From positions 62,001 to 126,000 of the forward strand of contig NZ_JBHRSS010000004.1 of assembly GCF_042643355.1 (NCBI RefSeq): 64,000 bases of DNA, read 5' to 3'. Origin of the DNA: Salinisphaera aquimarina (lineage in GTDB: Bacteria > Pseudomonadota > Gammaproteobacteria > Nevskiales > Salinisphaeraceae). The notes beneath the pieces were generated by a model that saw only the letters and a program-made list of their open reading frames with translations, ran no database searches and was not told where the DNA came from. Below, piece after piece: positions 28,958 through 40,409 of this stretch (the stretch's first letter is position 1; each line of letters opens with the position of its first letter). The translations under genes and the position numbers were made by a program.

Positions 28958-29583
28958 GCGACAATTCTTCCCATACCCTGCGCGACCAGGCGCTGGCCCT
29001 GGCCGGCGTGGCCCAGTTCGCCCTCTATGCGCATGAACTCGGCGCCGACGGCCGCGACGAGCCCGAGCGCATCAACGCCGCGCGTCATGCGATCTTCTGC
29101 ACCGACCCGGACACGGTGATGGACGTCTACGGCGACCTGCCGAGCATCGGCGACGGCATCGCCTTTCTCAAGGCCCAGCTGGCCGGCCAGAAGCCCGACC
29201 AGAAAGCCGCGCTCGTGGCGCGTTATATCGGCCAGCTGCTGCGTTTGTCCGGCAACCTGCTCAAGAACGATGCGGCATTGCGCCAGATACGGGGCGCGAT
29301 CGATCGCGCCCGGTTGGCCGAGGCCGACGATGTGCCGGGAATTCTGGACGACGCCTACCGCAACAGCATCAGCCCGGTGAAGCCGCGTATCATGTTGCAC
29401 GGCCATCCCACCTATCTGGGCAACGACCTCATTCAGGCCCGGGCCCGCACCCAGCTCATGGCGGCCGTGCGCTGCGCGATTCTCTGGCGCCAGTGCGGCG
29501 GTGGTTTCATCACCCTGTTTTTTCGACGCAAGGCATTGCTCAAGGCGCTCGAAACCATTGGCCCGACAGCTTCGGCGTCCTGA
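28954..29583 (+). CDS. hflD: High-frequency lysogenization protein HflD homolog
   Basis: This 209-residue helical protein matches HflD by length, by the motifs LALAGVAQFA near the start and GHPTYLGNDLIQARARTQLMAAVRCAILWRQ in pieces near the end, and by position after mnmA. In E. coli HflD is a membrane-associated protein that binds lambda CII; its normal cell role is unclear. Overlap with mnmA by four bases indicates coupled translation. Confidence 0.9.
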   Translation: MSDNSSHTLRDQALALAGVAQFALYAHELGADGRDEPERINAARHAIFCTDPDTVMDVYGDLPSIGDGIAFLKAQLAGQKPDQKAALVARYIGQLLRLSGNLLKNDAALRQIRGAIDRARLAEADDVPGILDDAYRNSISPVKPRIMLHGHPTYLGNDLIQARARTQLMAAVRCAILWRQCGGGFITLFFRRKALLKALETIGPTASAS

Positions 29584-29682
29584 ACCGCCGCAGACACCCG
29601 CGTTTCAGCGGCCTAGGCGCACGATCGTAATCCCTTCCGTATTTGAGAACCAGTCTCGTCTGCATGCCGCGACGCGAAAAGC

Positions 29683-29713
29683 TATACTGTGCGCCGCTTT
29701 ATGGTAACCATAA
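29683..29713 (+). promoter_or_regulatory. acnA promoter region with palindrome
   Basis: TATACT at 29683-29688 is a good -10 box preceded by GC; no strong -35 stands at the normal distance. TTATGGTAACCATAA at 29699-29713 is a perfect 7-base inverted repeat around one A, right at the expected start of transcription. A regulator bound there would block acnA. Both calls rest on sequence only. Confidence 0.45.
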
Positions 29714-29764
29714 CGGCCGACAATGCATCGGTTCGTTCCACTGAGTTTCTTTGGAGAAAAATAC

Positions 29765-32497
<2,733 letters not shown>

Positions 32498-32584
32498 GGC
32501 TTTGGTCTATTGCAGGTGAGAAAAGTCCTGCTTGGGCGGTGATGCTGGTCAGTTGAGCATTGCATAGCCACGCGGCACTTTGAG

Positions 32585-32623
32585 AATCCGGCTTTCACTT
32601 ACGTGGAAGCCGGATTTTTTTTT
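32585..32623 (+). terminator. Rho-independent terminator of acnA
   Basis: AATCCGGCTT (32585-32594) pairs with AAGCCGGATT (32607-32616), and nine T end the element at 32623. It lies 87 bases after the acnA stop. Confidence 0.93.
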
Positions 32624-33059
32624 ATGCCTGCAAGAAAAACCTGCGTTGTGGGGCTATAGAGAACGGCAGCGGGTGTCTGGTTTTTTCCGACGTCGATCAA
32701 TCTGAGGTTTCGCACTGCTGTGCGACTGACTTTCGTTTGCTTGTCCAAATGAAAGTCAGCAAAGGAAAGGACACCCGGGCACGGCGCCGGCTACGCCGGT
32801 GCACTCCGATGCTCGCGGCGAAGGGATGCGGCCCCTTGAAAATCTGACTAGCTCGGCCCGCTTTGGCGGTCCCCATACAGGCTGCCCACACCGGCGCAGT
32901 GCGCCGGACACCCTTCGCCGCTGCGCGTCTCCGTCGCCGTGCAACGGGGCCCGAATACAGGCACCACGGCTCGCCATCGAGTCGTAACAGCTACCGAGTT
33001 GGTATTGAAGCGTGCGCCTGCTTTCCCGTCGGATTACGCCTGCGGCTAATTCGACCTAC
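32624..33059. repeat. Non-coding patch resembling a dispersed repeat
   Basis: No gene is supported here. TGACTTTC (32727-32734) and GAAAGTCA (32751-32758) are perfect inverted arms around a segment with TTGTCCAA. This is followed by AGCAAAGGAAAGGACACCC and a GC-rich tail. The block resembles short repeats scattered in many proteobacterial genomes. A weaker look-alike lies at about 39115-39155 (TTTTGGTCCAAGGAAACC). Whether it is repeated elsewhere in the genome cannot be seen from this window. Confidence 0.35.
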
Positions 33060-33212
33060 GCAGATCGCGACCTTGAGCGAGCGACAGCGGGCTTGGGGTT
33101 CTACCCCGCATCCTATGACGGAACGGCCCGTATGCTGGCCGACAACATCAACCGCTATGCCCGTCGCGAAGCACCCGCATACGTCGCCAACGCGCCAGGA
33201 ACGTTACGCTAG
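33060..33212 (+). pseudogene. Possible 3' fragment of a decayed gene
   Basis: The last about 50 codons of an open frame ending at the TAG at 33210-33212 have normal coding composition (RDLERATAGLGF, then RMLADNINRYARREAP). The preceding part and the start do not, and there is no ribosome site. It looks like the tail of a lost gene next to a repeat-like patch. The family is not recognised. Confidence 0.3.
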
Positions 33213-33308
33213 ATGCAATGGCCGTGTTGCCATGGGCTGATGGGAATCAGGCTGAGACTCTTAACCGCCACGGCATCCCAATGCTCCAGTCCCGCTTGGC
33301 GGCTTTGG

Positions 33309-34490
33309 TCAGCCGCGGTTGAGCAGCTTGACCCGGAAGATCGTGAAGCGCCCTTCGCGCGGATAGCCATTCGAGAAGGCGACTTCGTTGAGATGCGAGT
33401 CGGCGATATAGAGATAACCGTCGTGCACGGCGAAACCGTCGGCCCAGGCCAGCTCTGGATGCGGCTTGACCAGGACGGTCGATTCGAGCCGTGGTTCATC
33501 GTCTTTTTCGACTGGCGTGAGGGCAACGACGGTCCGTTTTTCCAGATCACCGGCGTAAAGCACGCCGTCGTCATCCATCTCGATGCCCCCGCTCATCACA
33601 TCAGTACCCAGAAACTGCTTGGACGCGGCAAGTTCTTTCGAAGACAGGCTTTCGTCGATCAGGCTTGTGGTGGGAATACGCCAGTAGTTGTGGTCGGTCA
33701 GCGGGCGGTAGTAGACCCACTTGCGATCCGGCGATAACGCGATACCGTCGCTCTGCAGCACCAGGATCTTGCCGTCTTTCCGGCGGGCGATGCGGGAGTC
33801 GAACATCAGGTGCTGACCCGACTCGGCAACGCTGGAGCGGTCGCCTGCAAGGACCAGTCTCGACTTGCAGGTTTTCAGGTTGAGCACCACCAACCCGCCC
33901 TGGTTGGCTGCATCGGTGAGATAGGCGTAGCCGTGTTTCAGGTCCACCCGCACGTCGTTGAGTGAGTCCTTGGGCGTGATGGTGTTTTCGAACGTGTATT
34001 CCTGAACCACCTTGTGGGTGCTCAGGTCGAACTCGACCAGCTTGGGAGGCCATTGCGCTGCGTCGAGTTTCGGCGAGGATTTATCGAGTGTCCAGAGATG
34101 ATCGTCCGCATCCACCCATAACGCCTGGACCGCAATCCATTGATGCTTTCCGGGTGCGTCGGACTGGAACTGATTCCACTCGATATTCGGATACGGCGTC
34201 GACTTGCCGGTATCCGGATCAACTTCTACGAGACTCGTTCCGGAGTTCAGGCCGCCACTCGGTGCACTGGCAAAGATGCGTCCACTGCTGGAGACGCCGA
34301 TACCGACAAGCTTGAAATCGTCGCCGAAGCTCGCCACCGCTTCCAGGGTGTTTTCATTTTGGGTCGCGGCGGCTGAATCAGCATCTAGAGCGGACGCGTG
34401 GTGCGTGTTCGAGGCCGCCCAGGCGGTCGACATGCTCAACACACCGCAAAAGGCGACCGCGATCCAGGACGCTGGGGACGATCTGGACAT
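33309..34490 (-). CDS. Secreted major royal jelly / Yellow family protein
   Basis: This 393-residue protein has a signal peptide (hydrophobic core IAVAFCGVLSMSTAWA, cut after about residue 26). The mature part looks like a beta-propeller of the royal-jelly/Yellow family: NDVRVDLKHGYAYLTD, then GIALSPDRKWVYYRPL, and VLYAGDLEKRTVVALTP. Bacterial members are exported and uncharacterised; SMP-30-like lactonases are distant relatives. It stands alone between the repeat-like patch and a GGDEF-EAL gene. Ligand and activity are unknown. Confidence 0.75.
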   Translation of the reverse strand: MSRSSPASWIAVAFCGVLSMSTAWAASNTHHASALDADSAAATQNENTLEAVASFGDDFKLVGIGVSSSGRIFASAPSGGLNSGTSLVEVDPDTGKSTPYPNIEWNQFQSDAPGKHQWIAVQALWVDADDHLWTLDKSSPKLDAAQWPPKLVEFDLSTHKVVQEYTFENTITPKDSLNDVRVDLKHGYAYLTDAANQGGLVVLNLKTCKSRLVLAGDRSSVAESGQHLMFDSRIARRKDGKILVLQSDGIALSPDRKWVYYRPLTDHNYWRIPTTSLIDESLSSKELAASKQFLGTDVMSGGIEMDDDGVLYAGDLEKRTVVALTPVEKDDEPRLESTVLVKPHPELAWADGFAVHDGYLYIADSHLNEVAFSNGYPREGRFTIFRVKLLNRG

Positions 34491-34650
34491 GATGATTCAC
34501 TTTGCTGCTTGATACACCGGTTTCAGTGGGCATCAGGCGCCGTCAATCGTCAACTGGCTATAGGTCGCACAGTTTGCTGGGCGAATGCGCGGGGAGACGC
34601 GCTCACCGCTGCCATAGACCGCGTCAACCGCCAGCATCGATCATCGTCGC

Positions 34651-36792
34651 TCAAGCGACCGGCAATCGATGAATCTTGGCCTTGCCTTCGCGGGCTCGGT
34701 CCGCCTCGATGATGGCCGCGAACGCCTCCGGTTCAACCGGCTTGCTCATGAGAAACCCCTGCACCTCGTCGCAGCCCAGCTTGTCGAGGAAGGCCATCTG
34801 CTCTTCGGTCTCTACGCCTTCGGCCACGACATGCAGACGCAGTGCGTGCGCGAGGCCGATGATCGAACGCACGATGGCCACGTGATCGCCCTCCTTTGCC
34901 GCGAGATCGATGATGAACGAACGATCGATCTTGAGCTGCTGGATTGGCAGCTGGCGCAGATAGGACAGACTCGAGTAACCGGTACCGAAGTCGTCCAGGG
35001 CGACATTCACGCCCATGGCGCTGAGCCGTTTCAATGCTTCGATCGCACGCAGTATCTCGCGCACGGCGAGCGACTCGGTAATCTCGAACATCAGGTAGCT
35101 CGCATCCAGGCCATGGCGGTCCAGACAGGCCTTGGTGCGGGTCGGCAGGTCTTCGTCGTGGATACGAACGGCGGACAGATTCACCGAGATCGGCGGCACC
35201 ACCAGCCCGGCGTCCAGCCATTGCCGAATCTGCGCGCAGACCGAGTCCAGTACCTGGGCTTCGAGACCGTGGATCAGGCCGCTGCGTTCAGCGATACCGA
35301 TGAACCGGTCCGGCGCAATCAGGCCCTTCTCGGGGTGCTGCCAGCGCACGAGCGCTTCGGCGCCGGTGAGGCGGCGTTCGCGGGTCGAATACTTGGGCTG
35401 ATAATGGACGACGAGGTGGCCGATCTTGATCGCCTCGCCGAGTTCTTCCTGCATCTGGAAGTCTTCGGAGATACGCGAGGCCATGTTGGCGCTATACTGT
35501 TGATAGCAGTTCTTGCCCTTGTTCTTGGCGATATACATGGCCACATCGGCGGCGGTGACGAGTTGCGACAACTCGTCTCCGTCATCCGGGCAGACGGCGG
35601 AGCCGATGCTCGCCGTGAGCCGCGTCGAGCCGGCCTGTACGTTGAAGATCGAATCCAGCAACTTGTTGCAGACCCGCTCGATCGCGCGTTGATCGGGCAC
35701 GTCATGGAGCACGAGCACAAACTCGTCGCCGCCGATTCTTGCCACCGTATCCTTGTGACGTACCGTTGCCATCATGGCGCTCGCCGCTCGCTTGAGCAGC
35801 CCGTCGCCGATATCGTGTCCGAGTTGATCGTTGATGACCTTGAAACCATCCAGGTCAACGTAGATGACGGCGAACTTCTCCTGATTGTCCTGCCACTGCT
35901 GCAACGCAGAGCCGATTCGCTCGTGCAGCAGGTTGCGATTGGCCAGATTCGTCAGCGGGTCGTGGCGGCTGGCGTGACTGAGGTTGCGGTTGGCCTCGCT
36001 GAGCGACTTCACCAGTTTGGCAGTCTGGTTCTCGAGCCGCCGGTCGAGTGCGGCGGCAGTCAGGGCGATGCCGAGCAGCAGAATGGTGCACGCGCCGACC
36101 AGGGTTGCGAGCCAGACCGTATCCAGCTGGTTGGCCGCACCACAGATGCCGCCCACCGGAAAACGGGCCGCTGCCATGCCGGCGTAGTGCATGCCCGCAA
36201 TCGCGCCCCCCATCAGCACGGCGGCGCCCGCCTTGCCAGCAAACCCGCGCATGCGCTGCACTTCGCGCAGATAGAAAGCCACCCAAAGGGCTGTGCCCGA
36301 TACGATCAGGGCTACCGCAAGCGAGATGGCGACCCAGAGCGGGTCGTAGTCGATGCCGGGCTCCATGAGCATCGCGTACATGCCGGTGTAGTGCATGCCG
36401 GCGATACCTGCCGCCATGAAGACAGCGCCCACGAGCAAACGCGCCATCGACAATCCGGACCGACTGGATATCAGCAGTGCGATGGTCGAGGCGCCGACGG
36501 CCATCAGCCATGACAGCGCGGTGATGCCGAAGTCGTAACCCATTGCGATGGGCAACTCGAAGGCCAGCATGGCCACGAAGTGCATCGACCAGATGCCGGT
36601 GCCCATCGCTACCGCACCCGCGGCAAGCCAGGCATAGGCATCACGACTGCGCGCTGCGCGCACGCGCCCGACCAGATCGAGGGCGGTATAAGACGCGAGA
36701 ATTGCGACAATTATGCCAAGCGTCGCAACCCGGTAGTCGTAAGTGCCCAACATGTATTGAATATCCAACCCACCGAGCTCCGGTCGCGTCAT
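34651..36792 (-). CDS. MHYT-GGDEF-EAL cyclic-di-GMP membrane protein
   Basis: The 713-residue protein has an N-terminal MHYT sensor of about seven membrane segments, with the repeats SMHFVAM (69-75), GMHYTGMYAM and GMHYAGMAA, whose Met and His may bind copper and sense O2, CO or NO. A GGDEF domain with intact GGDEF (355-359) and inhibitory site RHKD (346-349) follows, then an EAL domain with EALVRW (480-485), DDFGTGYSSLSYL, KIDRSF and EGVET. All catalytic motifs are kept, so it could both make and break cyclic-di-GMP. ATG at 36792 is used; a longer start at 36873 exists, and neither has a clear ribosome site. Confidence 0.9.
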   Translation of the reverse strand: MTRPELGGLDIQYMLGTYDYRVATLGIIVAILASYTALDLVGRVRAARSRDAYAWLAAGAVAMGTGIWSMHFVAMLAFELPIAMGYDFGITALSWLMAVGASTIALLISSRSGLSMARLLVGAVFMAAGIAGMHYTGMYAMLMEPGIDYDPLWVAISLAVALIVSGTALWVAFYLREVQRMRGFAGKAGAAVLMGGAIAGMHYAGMAAARFPVGGICGAANQLDTVWLATLVGACTILLLGIALTAAALDRRLENQTAKLVKSLSEANRNLSHASRHDPLTNLANRNLLHERIGSALQQWQDNQEKFAVIYVDLDGFKVINDQLGHDIGDGLLKRAASAMMATVRHKDTVARIGGDEFVLVLHDVPDQRAIERVCNKLLDSIFNVQAGSTRLTASIGSAVCPDDGDELSQLVTAADVAMYIAKNKGKNCYQQYSANMASRISEDFQMQEELGEAIKIGHLVVHYQPKYSTRERRLTGAEALVRWQHPEKGLIAPDRFIGIAERSGLIHGLEAQVLDSVCAQIRQWLDAGLVVPPISVNLSAVRIHDEDLPTRTKACLDRHGLDASYLMFEITESLAVREILRAIEALKRLSAMGVNVALDDFGTGYSSLSYLRQLPIQQLKIDRSFIIDLAAKEGDHVAIVRSIIGLAHALRLHVVAEGVETEEQMAFLDKLGCDEVQGFLMSKPVEPEAFAAIIEADRAREGKAKIHRLPVA

Positions 36793-36877
36793 GTCCAGAC
36801 GATAATCGACCGCACAAAATCTTTCTTTAGCTTTGGCAAGCGGGAACCCTGGGGAAATCCCGTATTCGGGCATCGTT

Positions 36878-36902
36878 TTTGCGTTTGAACTATGCGCAAA
36901 CG
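36878..36902. promoter_or_regulatory. Overlapping inverted repeats upstream of the nitrilase
   Basis: CGTTTG (36882-36887) and CAAACG (36897-36902) are inverted around nine bases. TTTGCG (36878-36883) and CGCAAA (36895-36900) overlap them. The site lies in the gap between the MHYT-GGDEF-EAL gene and the nitrilase gene and may bind a regulator of either. Confidence 0.3.
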
Positions 36903-37004
36903 TAATGTGGTTCGGGCTCGACGCGCACGCGCGATGTCCCTGTCGCCACTATAACGGGATCATATGCCCGCGGCAGGCGCAGCCATTGCAAGCAGGAGTC
37001 CGCC

Positions 37005-37961
37005 ATGCAGAGACAGGTTCGCACCGCGGTTGTACAGGCCGGTTCGGCGGTTTTCGATACCGACGCCACGCTGACCAAGGTGATCGAGTACGCCCAGGAT
37101 GCCGCGTCCGACAACACGGAACTGATCGTCTTTCCCGAAGCGTTCCTGCCGGGCTATCCCAAGGGGCTCGATTTCGGCGCGACCATCGGCGCCCGTACAA
37201 GCGCGGGCCGACATGACTATCAGCGCTATCATGACGCGGCGATCGACGTGCCCGGCCCGGCGACCGATGTCATCGCCCAGCTCGCGGGAGACCTCGAGCA
37301 GACGATCGTCATCGGCGTGATCGAACGAGATGGCGGCACGCTGTACTGCACCGTGCTGTATTTCTGCCCGGACGGTGGCCTGCTCGGCAAGCATCGCAAA
37401 CTGATGCCGACAGCCAGTGAGCGCCTGGTCTGGGGCTACGGCGACGGTTCGACACTACCGGTATTCGACACACACTTCGGCAAGCTCGGCGCTGTCATCT
37501 GTTGGGAGAACTACATGCCCCTGATGCGGATGGCCATGTTCGCCAAGGGCATACAGATCTATTGTGCGCCGACCGCGGACAGTCGCCCGACCTGGGCGTC
37601 GTCCATGCAGCATATCGCCTGCGAAGGTCGCTGTTTCGTGCTGTCGGCGTGCCAGCATCTCAAGCGCAGCGATTGCCCGGAGGATTACGACGCTATTCAG
37701 GGCAATGACCCGGATACGATCCTCATGCGCGGCGGCAGTTGCATCGTCAACCCGTTCGGCGAGTTTCTGGCCGGACCGGTTTATGAGGAAAACGCCCTCC
37801 TCGTCGCCAATCTCGATATGAATGATGTTGCGCGAGGCAAATACGACTTCGACGTGACCGGCCATTACGCGCGTCCCGATGTCTTCCGGCTCGATGTGAA
37901 CGAGGCCGAAAACCCGGCCGTGCGTTTCACCAACGACCCGGGTTCGCGCTTCGGCTCATAA
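37005..37961 (+). CDS. Nitrilase
   Basis: The 318-residue carbon-nitrogen hydrolase has the catalytic triad Glu45 (FPEAFLPGYPKG), Lys132 (KHRKLMPT) and Cys166 (AVICWENYMP). ICWENYMPL and the length mark true nitrilases, which turn nitriles into the acid and ammonia. Cyanide dihydratases are close relatives. GCAGGAG stands before the ATG. It is a single gene without an aldoxime dehydratase or regulator next to it, so the substrate is open. Confidence 0.88.
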   Translation: MQRQVRTAVVQAGSAVFDTDATLTKVIEYAQDAASDNTELIVFPEAFLPGYPKGLDFGATIGARTSAGRHDYQRYHDAAIDVPGPATDVIAQLAGDLEQTIVIGVIERDGGTLYCTVLYFCPDGGLLGKHRKLMPTASERLVWGYGDGSTLPVFDTHFGKLGAVICWENYMPLMRMAMFAKGIQIYCAPTADSRPTWASSMQHIACEGRCFVLSACQHLKRSDCPEDYDAIQGNDPDTILMRGGSCIVNPFGEFLAGPVYEENALLVANLDMNDVARGKYDFDVTGHYARPDVFRLDVNEAENPAVRFTNDPGSRFGS

Positions 37962-38595
37962 AACGGATGGCCGGCGGGAGACAACGGCTCGTTCACCGCT
38001 TACTGAATCTCGTCGAACTCCTCCGGCACGGTGCCGTCGCCGGTGCGTGTAGCGGCGCCGAGCCCACGCCCTCGTATCCAGCTACCCCGGATCCTTCACC
38101 GATACGCGCTTACGCGCGGAATATTCGGACGGCTATTCGGTGATTGACCGGCTCTACGATCCGACTCAGGTGATCGGCGACGATCGATCCGTGTCCACCA
38201 GGCCCGCCGGCTGTTCGACAACGAGCCGCTGGTTCGCGCGCCATGTCAGTCGTCGTGCCGTTGTGATGGGCGCCCACCTTGTCGCGCGCTGCTTCGGACG
38301 AGCCGTCTATTGGCCGTCGGCATGGATGGCATGGATGGACCACGACGGCTACCGGGTGTCATTCGATCCGTCTTGTCCTGACGACTCCGAAATCTGAGCC
38401 CTTGCTCTTGAAAGCAGTCAGCTCGTCTCCAATATATATGCATGTAACACGAAACAATAAAAGCACATGGCCCGCGACGCCATCGCTTCTTCGATCATTC
38501 GACAGAACGCTCGTCGTCACGCCTCGTGCTCGAACCGATTTCTTTTACGGCACGGCAGGAAAGCGTCGTGCTCTGGCATCGAAGGAGGATGCACC
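37962..38595. pseudogene. Gene remnants between nitrilase and a small secreted protein
   Basis: No intact gene is seen. On the minus strand, codons ending with the TAA at 38000-38002 give a coding-like tail (LGAATRTGDGTVPEEFDEIQ) that meets a stop about 30 codons upstream. On the plus strand 38090-38180 reads SFTDTRLRAEYSDGYSVI and onward without a start. The 18 bases at 38128-38145 recur at 55520-55537 with only two third-position changes. Both strands look like debris of lost genes. The promoter and ribosome site of the next gene lie at the right end. Confidence 0.35.
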
Positions 38596-38952
38596 ATGAC
38601 TTTACAACACACATCCATCAAAACAGTCGCGGTGGCGCTGGCCACTGCAACCGCCCTGACGCTCGGCGGCGCTGCCGGGGTGGCAGATGCGCATTCGCTG
38701 CGTGTCGGCGAAACGTCGGTCGACAGCGGTATCGTCGACGGCGGTAGCAACCAGGGCATGCACCCGCATGCGTCCACGCTGGAAAACGGCCCGGCCAATA
38801 GCGCACAGGCCAATGCCAACGCCAACGAGCGCGATAACGCCTGGACGAATGACGCCGGGCACCGCAACAACGGTTCGGCCCATTACGCGGAGGTGAGCCA
38901 TCGCGGCAACGGGAGCCAGACGGGTAGTGCAAATCCGCCCCTTGAAGACTGA
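38596..38952 (+). CDS. Small secreted Asn/Gly/His-rich protein, unknown
   Basis: The 118-residue protein has a signal peptide (KTVAVALATATALTLGGAAG, cut near ADA-HS). The mature part is polar, low in hydrophobic residues and rich in Asn, Ala, Gly and His (SAQANANANERDNAW), so it is probably unstructured. GAAGGAGG precedes the ATG at 38596, a very strong site suggesting high expression. A hairpin follows the gene. I recognise no family; a periplasmic metal-binding or stress protein is possible because of the histidines, but this is a guess. Confidence 0.7.
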   Translation: MTLQHTSIKTVAVALATATALTLGGAAGVADAHSLRVGETSVDSGIVDGGSNQGMHPHASTLENGPANSAQANANANERDNAWTNDAGHRNNGSAHYAEVSHRGNGSQTGSANPPLED

Positions 38953-38993
38953 TCGTAACTCGCAGCGACAGCGCTGCTGATCAGATGTCTGTC

Positions 38994-39020
38994 GCCCTCG
39001 CGGTATGAAACCGCGAGGGC
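38994..39020. terminator. Hairpin terminator after the small secreted protein gene
   Basis: GCCCTCGCGGT (38994-39004) pairs perfectly with ACCGCGAGGGC (39010-39020) around a five-base loop. It is followed by GCTTCTGTT, a poor T tract. It sits between a plus gene and a later minus gene and could serve the plus gene. Confidence 0.6.
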
Positions 39021-39189
39021 GCTTCTGTTATCCGGGAACCCGTTGCCGCGCTGCTCCGAGCAAGCGGTGCGGTTGTTCAGAGTCGATACGACGGGCGGCC
39101 ATCGGTCGCCCTTATTCTTTTGGTCCAAGGAAACCAGCACCCGGAAAACGCCATGGGCCCCTGCTACACAGGCAGATGACATCCGGCAT

Positions 39190-40209
39190 TCAGTCGCTTT
39201 TCGTCGCGACCAGCTCGAGTCGACAACGCATGAGGAACACGTTGTAAGGCGCCCATCGGGACAGCAGAAAACAGATCTCGTGGCTATCCATTGTCCACGG
39301 ATGCAGATAACCGCCGTACAGGCCGGGATACGTCTGGCCGCTTGCGACCGACCCGATTTGCTCCCAGGGGCCGGTGAGCGTTTCCGTCGCATGCAACACG
39401 ATCTCCGCGCGTTCCTCGTCGAGATGCAGAGCCAGCCATCGGTCGACCCTTGTATTGAACGCGACCGACAGCTCCCCCACCGGGCCATCGAGTACCGGCA
39501 CCGCCGCTGCCGCACTGTGCGCCCAGTCCGCGCCGTCGAAATAAGTATAGGCGTCGATATTGTCGATGCGCGCGGCCGGCACGCGCGCGAGATAGGCCGG
39601 GCCGAAGCGTCCGTTCGTGGTGCCGAACAGATAGACATGCTCGCCCTCGCGTACGAATGCGCCGAGCTGAAAGCAGCCGCCGCCGGTATCGTCGTTGTTC
39701 CAACGTGCATCGGCGGACTTTTGCCACTGCTGGCCGCCGTCCTCCGAGACGGCGATGCCCGCATGGTTGGTCTGCCAGCGACCGGGCGATCGCCACTCGC
39801 GCACCGACATGTAGTGGACATAGTGTCGGCCGTCGACTTCGATGCCGGCGGTGGGAATCACACTCTGCTCGCGGCCGAACCCGATATCCGAGGCAATGAC
39901 CTGCCGTGCAAACCCGTTGGCGTCGACCACCGCCTCATCCAACCGCATGCCGTGCTCGAGATCGTGGTTTTGCGAGAACGCCAGCGTGTTGCAGCGCCAT
40001 TGGTCGTCCCACGGACCCGCCCCCTCGCCGCCCCAGCTGGAACCGAACGTATCGCCGAACAGGACGAATACACGACCGTCGCCGCCGTCCCAGACAATGC
40101 CGAGATCGGTGGCATGAATACCGAACCGCTCCGTGGTCGGGACCGGCGCGTCGGCTCCGGTGACCGCGCCGATACATGTGACGTCTTTAATGCGCAGGCG
40201 ATTATCCAT
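39190..40209 (-). CDS. DUF4185 family protein
   Basis: About 339 residues resembling the DUF4185 beta-propeller family: VFVLFGDTFGSSW, then WRCNTLAFS, and TYPGLYGGYLHPW near the end. Some relatives are linked to glycan-binding or sialidase-like propellers. No signal peptide is seen from the ATG at 40209, whose upstream CCGGGGG is too close to be an ideal ribosome site. A longer start at 40272 or 40410 is possible. It is head-to-head with the transglutaminase gene, sharing the 200-base gap. Function unknown. Confidence 0.65.
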   Translation of the reverse strand: MDNRLRIKDVTCIGAVTGADAPVPTTERFGIHATDLGIVWDGGDGRVFVLFGDTFGSSWGGEGAGPWDDQWRCNTLAFSQNHDLEHGMRLDEAVVDANGFARQVIASDIGFGREQSVIPTAGIEVDGRHYVHYMSVREWRSPGRWQTNHAGIAVSEDGGQQWQKSADARWNNDDTGGGCFQLGAFVREGEHVYLFGTTNGRFGPAYLARVPAARIDNIDAYTYFDGADWAHSAAAAVPVLDGPVGELSVAFNTRVDRWLALHLDEERAEIVLHATETLTGPWEQIGSVASGQTYPGLYGGYLHPWTMDSHEICFLLSRWAPYNVFLMRCRLELVATKSD

Positions 40210-40409
40210 CCCCCGGAGATTACGCCGGCGCAGTGTCTCTCCGCCAATGCAAAACGAGCCCGCGTATTCCATTCGCAGTGGGCGATCACCCTGGTTCACC
40301 GTCCGCCGACGCGCCCTTGGCTGTTCGTCACTCTCTTTTACAGCGATACTGAGTCGATGCTTCGCGGCGCGCCGTTCATGCCGCATTCCCCTTAAAGAGG
40401 TTTGATGCA

